This document shows, in pieces, positions 59,922 through 64,000 of a stretch of 64,000 bases of DNA (positions are counted from its first letter, which is position 1; every line of letters begins with the position of its first letter). The DNA is from Teichococcus wenyumeiae (GTDB lineage: Bacteria; Pseudomonadota; Alphaproteobacteria; Acetobacterales; Acetobacteraceae). The stretch is from assembly GCF_003696345.1 (NCBI RefSeq), contig NZ_RFLX01000014.1, forward strand, positions 62,001 to 126,000, read 5' to 3'. Position numbers and translations under genes: made by a program. The notes beneath the pieces were generated by a model that was not told the DNA's origin, did no database searches, and saw only the letters and a list, made by a program, of their open reading frames with translations.

Positions 59922-62060
59922 TCAGGCCTTCCCGGCGAGCGTGCTCAGCCGGGACACGCCATGGCCGTCGGCCAGCACCGCCGCCAGCTCGGCGCGGCTC
60001 AGGCTATGCAGGGCCTCATCCAGCGATTCGGCCTCCTCCGCCTTGGCCAGGCCGACCAGCAGCGTGGCGTCGAAGGGGTCCTGGCGAGGGCGGCGCGGCG
60101 CCGGCAGCATGCGGCGATGCGCTTCCAGCAGCGCCGGTTCCTGAAACAGGGCCTGCGGCCCGGGCAATGCTGGCGATTCCTCCCGCTGGCGGCGGAAGAT
60201 GACGGCATCGGTCAGGACCTTGGGCGTCTCGCTTTCCTCCGGCACCAGCAGCAGGCCCAGCCGGCGCAGACCAAGGCCCAGGTCACGCCGCGCCGTCAGC
60301 GAGGCCAGCGGAATGGCCAGCGCGAGGCCCAGAATCACCGGCGACATCCAAAGCGCCAGGTAAGGCGAGACCAGCCAGGCCACCACGCCAAAGGCCAGGC
60401 CGAAGGCGGTGTGCCGCCAATAGAGCTTCACGATCTGTCCGAAGGGCATGGAGCCATCGTCGCGCCGCTGCGCCGACCAGCCGGAATCCCGGCCCAGCAG
60501 GATGGAGAAGACATCCATCGACTGCGTCAGCATCGTCACCGGCGCCAGCAGGCCGGCGATCACCGTCTCCAGCAGCATCGAGATCAGCGTACGGATGGCG
60601 CCGCCACAGCCGCGCCGGTCGCGCGGGTGGAAGAGCAGCGCGATCCAGGACATCAGCTTGGGCGCCAGCAGCAGCGCCATGGTGCCGATGAACAGCCACA
60701 TGGCGCGCACCGGGTCGACGGTCGGCCATTCCGGGAAGAGGCTGGGCCCGGCGGGGAAATATTCCGGGCGGATGAAGCGGGCCTGCAGCGAGAGCAGGAT
60801 GCCGGTGAAGAGGAAGACCAGCCAGATCGGCGCCGTGATGTAGGAGCCGATGCCCGTCATCAGGTGCAGGCGGCTGACCCAGTGCAGCCCGCGCGTCGGC
60901 AGCACGGCCATGTGCTGCAGGTTGCCCTGGCACCAGCGGCGGTCGCGCACCGCCAGGTCCATCAGCGAGGGCGGGCTTTCCTCATAGGAGCCGCGCAGCC
61001 AGGGCACCATGTGGATGGCCCAGCCGGCGCGCCGCATCAGCGCGGCCTCCACGAAGTCGTGGCTGAGGATATGGCCGCCCCAGGGCTTGCGGCCGCGCAG
61101 CTCCGGCAGGCCGGCGGCCGTGGCGAAGGCCTCGGTGCGGATGATGGCGTTGTGGCCCCAGTAGTTGCCTTCCCCGCCATGCCACCAGGCGATGCCCTCG
61201 GCGATCAGCGGGCCGTAGACGCGCCCGGCGAACTGCTGCATGCGGGCAAAGAGCGTGCTACCACCGGTGATGATCGGCAGCGTCTGGATCAGGCCGACAT
61301 CCTCGTGCCGCTCCATCGCATCGGCCAGCCGCATGATGGTGTCGGCGGTCATGACGCTGTCGGCGTCCAGCACCAGCATCTGCGGATAGGCGCCGCCGAA
61401 GCGGCGCACCCATTCCGCGATATTGCCAGCCTTGCGCTCGATGTTCTTGGGGCGGCGGCGGTAGAAGATGCGCGTCTCGTCGCCCGTGCGGCGGCGCAGG
61501 TCGAGGAAGGCGGCTTCCTCGGCGATCCAGGCGGCGGGGTCGGTGCTGTCGCTGAGGATGAAGATATGGAAGCGGTCCATCGCCCCCGCTTCCGTCAGCG
61601 AGGTATGGATGGCCTGCAGCCCGGCCATCACCCGGCTGGGGTCCTCGTTATAGGTGGGCATCAGCAGCGCGGTGACGCCGCTTGGCATGGGCGGCGGGCC
61701 CTCATCCTCGATGCCCAGGCGCTTGTCCGGCCCGATCAGCAGCCGCACGAAGCCGCAGCAGGCGCTGACGAAGGACAGCGCGATCCAGGCGAAGAGCACG
61801 ACGAAGAGCACCAGCACGATGGCTTCCAGCACCGTGGGCTTGCCGCTGTTCAGCACCAGCGACATCTCGCGCGCCGCGAAGAGGGTCAGCAGGATGGCGC
61901 CGCCCACCACCAGCAGGCGCCGCAGCCAACTGGCCATCGGGCGCGATGGCATGCCGCCGGGGCGCCGCGACGGGCGGGCGCGTAGCGACTGCACCGGCAT
62001 CTCCATCGGTGCTTCCGGTGGCAGGGCCTGCCAGCCCCTGTTGATGCCGGCCCCGTCCAT
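59922..62060 (-). CDS. opgH: Osmoregulated periplasmic glucan glucosyltransferase
   Basis: 712 residues of the MdoH/OpgH family. Two N-terminal membrane helices (about 45-65, 80-100), then a GT2 domain: LLMPTYNEDPSRVMAG, LDADSVM (metal DxD), GHILSHDFVEAALMRRAGW and the RDRRWCQGNLQH product-side motif. Several helices follow to about residue 600. It polymerises glucose from UDP-glucose and exports the chain for OpgG. ATG 62060 is chosen, five bases after the opgG stop; TTG 62078 is also possible. Confidence 0.95.
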   Translation of the reverse strand: MDGAGINRGWQALPPEAPMEMPVQSLRARPSRRPGGMPSRPMASWLRRLLVVGGAILLTLFAAREMSLVLNSGKPTVLEAIVLVLFVVLFAWIALSFVSACCGFVRLLIGPDKRLGIEDEGPPPMPSGVTALLMPTYNEDPSRVMAGLQAIHTSLTEAGAMDRFHIFILSDSTDPAAWIAEEAAFLDLRRRTGDETRIFYRRRPKNIERKAGNIAEWVRRFGGAYPQMLVLDADSVMTADTIMRLADAMERHEDVGLIQTLPIITGGSTLFARMQQFAGRVYGPLIAEGIAWWHGGEGNYWGHNAIIRTEAFATAAGLPELRGRKPWGGHILSHDFVEAALMRRAGWAIHMVPWLRGSYEESPPSLMDLAVRDRRWCQGNLQHMAVLPTRGLHWVSRLHLMTGIGSYITAPIWLVFLFTGILLSLQARFIRPEYFPAGPSLFPEWPTVDPVRAMWLFIGTMALLLAPKLMSWIALLFHPRDRRGCGGAIRTLISMLLETVIAGLLAPVTMLTQSMDVFSILLGRDSGWSAQRRDDGSMPFGQIVKLYWRHTAFGLAFGVVAWLVSPYLALWMSPVILGLALAIPLASLTARRDLGLGLRRLGLLLVPEESETPKVLTDAVIFRRQREESPALPGPQALFQEPALLEAHRRMLPAPRRPRQDPFDATLLVGLAKAEEAESLDEALHSLSRAELAAVLADGHGVSRLSTLAGKA

Positions 62061-62065
62061 GGGCT

Positions 62066-63595
62066 TCAGGCCGTCCAACGGTAGAGCCAGGTCTCGGCCA
62101 GCGGCTGCGCGCCGCTCCGCAATTCCGCCCGCAGCTCAATGCCGCGGATATCCCCCGGCGCCAGCTCGAAGGCGATGCGCCAGCCGCCATTCTCCGGGTT
62201 GCGATAGGCCACGGGATTGCGGATCTCGCCCTGGTTGGCGGTGACGATCAACTCGGGCTTGGCGTCGGCAGGCAGGTCGCGCAGCGCGCCGCCCTCGGCA
62301 TCCAGCACGAAATAGCGCAGGCCCTGCTGCGTGCCGGCCCCCGAATAGACGGCCGTGATGCGGGCCAGGGCCGGGTCCACCGGCGCCTCGTTGCACCAGT
62401 GCATGCGGAAGGTATAGCGGTATTCACCCTTGGCCTTCAGCGGGTCCTTCGGGCGCCAGAAAGCCACGATGTTGTCGTGGATCTCGGTATTGGTCGGGAT
62501 CTCGACCAGATGCACCGCGCCCTGGCCCCAGTCGCCGATCGGCTCGATCCAGAGGCTCGGCCGCTTCTCGTAGCGGGCTTCCAGGTCCTCGTAGCTCGCG
62601 AAGTCGCGGCGGCGCTGCATCAGGCCGAAGCCACGCGGATTGCTGTCGCTGAAGATGGAGACCTGGAGGTCGCGCGGGTTGTTCAACGGGCGCCAGATAC
62701 GCTCCCCCCGCCCGGTCAGCATCAGCAGCCCATCGCTGTCATGCACCGCCGGGCGCCAGTCGTCACGGCCGGCGCGGTTGAGGGGGGCGAACCAGAACAT
62801 GCTGGTCAACGGCGCCACGCCCACGGTGGTGATGTCCGTGCGGGGATAGACGGTGGATTCCACGTCGAAGACCGTGGTCGGCCCCGGGCGGATGGCGAAG
62901 CGGAAGGCGGCGGCGCAGGAAGGGCTGTCCAGCAGCGCATGCACGGTGATGGCGTTCACGCCTTCCCGCGGCTTCTCCACCCAGAAGGAGCGGAAGAGCG
63001 GGAATTCCTCGCCCTTCGGGTCCGCCGTGTTCAGCGCCAGGCCACGCGCGGAAAGGCCGTAGATATGCCCCTTGCCGATCGCCCGGAAATAGCTGGCGCC
63101 CAGGAAGGCGCAGACCTCGTCGTAATATTCCGGCCGGTTCATCGGCGCGTGCAGGCGGAAGCCGGCGAAGCCGAGATCCTCGTTCGGCGGCCGCGGCATG
63201 TTTTGGAAGGTGAACAGATCCGGATTGTAGCGGATGGGCCGCGCCACGCCATCCGAGACCTCGAACATCTCGACCCGCGGCTTGTACAGGAAGCCGCGAT
63301 GGAACAGCTGCATCTGGAAGGGCAGCCCTTCCGGCCGCCACAGCGACTGGTCGGGGCGGAAGCGGATGTCACGGTATTGGTCGTAACCAAGATCGCCCAG
63401 CGGTGCCGGCAGGTCCTCGCTCGGCGCCTTGTAGGGCTGGGCGGCCAGGGCGCGCGCGGCCTCCCGTACCGTGTTGCCGTCGAAAGGCGCCTCCGCCGGC
63501 CCAGCTGCCTGCGCTTCGGACATATGTGCCGTCTCCTCCGCTATGAAGAGCGTGGACAGCGACAAGGCTCCGAGCAAAGCATCGCGGCGGTTCAA
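62066..63595 (-). CDS. opgG: Periplasmic glucan biosynthesis protein
   Basis: 509 residues. An N-terminal export signal with MNRRDALLG (Tat-like twin Arg) leads to the MdoG/OpgG fold: FDGNTVREAARALAAQPYK, LGYDQYRDIRFRP, PFQMQLFHRGFLY, ASYFRAIGKGHIYGLSARGLA and EYRYTFRMHW. The protein shapes the glucan backbone in the periplasm. The twin-arginine leader makes OpgD an alternative name, since OpgD is the Tat-exported paralogue in E. coli. It is translationally close to opgH. Confidence 0.94.
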   Translation of the reverse strand: MNRRDALLGALSLSTLFIAEETAHMSEAQAAGPAEAPFDGNTVREAARALAAQPYKAPSEDLPAPLGDLGYDQYRDIRFRPDQSLWRPEGLPFQMQLFHRGFLYKPRVEMFEVSDGVARPIRYNPDLFTFQNMPRPPNEDLGFAGFRLHAPMNRPEYYDEVCAFLGASYFRAIGKGHIYGLSARGLALNTADPKGEEFPLFRSFWVEKPREGVNAITVHALLDSPSCAAAFRFAIRPGPTTVFDVESTVYPRTDITTVGVAPLTSMFWFAPLNRAGRDDWRPAVHDSDGLLMLTGRGERIWRPLNNPRDLQVSIFSDSNPRGFGLMQRRRDFASYEDLEARYEKRPSLWIEPIGDWGQGAVHLVEIPTNTEIHDNIVAFWRPKDPLKAKGEYRYTFRMHWCNEAPVDPALARITAVYSGAGTQQGLRYFVLDAEGGALRDLPADAKPELIVTANQGEIRNPVAYRNPENGGWRIAFELAPGDIRGIELRAELRSGAQPLAETWLYRWTA

Positions 63596-63698
63596 GATAC
63601 TGGTACTCCTTGTCTCAGGCTGACAGCAAACACTCCGGACAAGGCGGACCTGCGGCCCTGATCAGTCCGGAATGAGGCATGCTGTGGCGCGGCAACGC

Positions 63699-64000
63699 TT
63701 AAGCCGGGTGAAAGTTGCCGTCATCCTTGAGCAGCGTGAGCATGCCCGAACGAATGTCGAAGCTGCCGCCATAGAGGCGCAGCTTGCCCTCAGCCAGCCG
63801 TTCCGCCACCCAGGGGAAGCCGCGCAGGTTCCGGAGCGAGAGCTTCACCGTCTCCTGCTCACAGGCGGTCTGGGCATCGACGGGGTCGCAGGCCAGGGCG
63901 CGGCTGCGGGCCTCATTGGCTATGCGCATCCAGGGCGCGACGAAGTCCCGCGCGCTTTCGGGAAAGCCGTTCAGCAAGGCGTGCACGCCGCCGCACATGG
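63699..64000 (-). CDS. Beta-carbonic anhydrase, C-terminal part (5' end outside window)
   Basis: The last 100 residues are visible. They open in MCGGVHALL, the third zinc-ligand Cys region of beta-class carbonic anhydrases, and continue with SLRNLRGFPWVAERLAEGKL and LYGGSFDIRSGMLTLL, typical of the family's C-terminal half. The reading frame stays open to the right edge, so the gene begins outside. It interconverts CO2 and bicarbonate. It lies about 100 bases from opgG on the same strand. Confidence 0.88.
   Translation of the reverse strand, partial: MCGGVHALLNGFPESARDFVAPWMRIANEARSRALACDPVDAQTACEQETVKLSLRNLRGFPWVAERLAEGKLRLYGGSFDIRSGMLTLLKDDGNFHPA

Overview
The window is a high-GC, gene-dense stretch of chromosome. 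I infer an alphaproteobacterium, most likely an Acetobacteraceae member of the Roseomonas type. The grounds are GC-rich third codon positions, hisZ directly upstream of purA, an orphan Bug receptor plus a TctAB permease, and a typical alphaproteobacterial RpoH, DUF1491 and HNH complement. This comes from family knowledge only; no search was run. I see no rRNA, CRISPR, insertion sequence, integrase or phage gene. The content looks like core and metabolic chromosome.

Layout. 0-9 kb: the end of a 2-hydroxyacid dehydrogenase, an orphan SsuA/TauA-like binding protein, a TetR/MFS divergent pair with two operator-like palindromes, a flavin reductase, a GT4 glycosyltransferase divergent from otsA, and a DUF2236 protein. 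9-14 kb: tRNA-Glu, rluD, rpoH, and purA-hisZ converging on rpoH across a bidirectional terminator. 14-24 kb: a transglutaminase / ATP-grasp-alpha-E / transglutaminase cluster, then an OpgC-like acyltransferase coupled to an SGNH hydrolase. 24-31 kb: a LacI regulator divergent from a six-gene catabolic operon (LLM flavin monooxygenase, flavin reductase, Bug receptor, AtuA/DUF1446, DUF4387, DapA-like lyase), with two matching 16-bp operator-like sites between them. 31-38 kb: a DUF1264 protein, a PAS/GAF hybrid histidine kinase split by an apparent single-base frameshift, efp, and an inositol-monophosphatase-like gene. 37.5-41 kb: a three-gene operon of a periplasmic protein, a MotA/TolQ-like channel and a MotB/OmpA-like coiled-coil protein. 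41-50 kb: a desaturase, a second 2-hydroxyacid dehydrogenase, DUF1491, cytochrome b561, a DUF429-like protein, ketopantoate reductase, an M20 hydrolase and tctBA. 50-59 kb: a bifunctional GDP-mannose enzyme, gluQRS, an esterase, an HNH protein, dsbB, cysE, tRNA-Leu, an SMR transporter, another M20 hydrolase and a HAD phosphatase. 59-64 kb: a four-cysteine mini-protein with Fur-like sites upstream, the osmoregulated periplasmic glucan genes opgGH, and the end of a beta-carbonic anhydrase.

Links between genes. opgGH at the right end make periplasmic glucan and the OpgC-like protein at 21.7 kb may decorate it. The Bug receptor at 27.4 kb could serve the TctAB permease at 47.7 kb, which has no receptor of its own here. 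The best candidates for undescribed biology are the LacI-controlled AtuA/DUF4387 operon, the transglutaminase/ATP-grasp cluster and the MotAB-like envelope motor.
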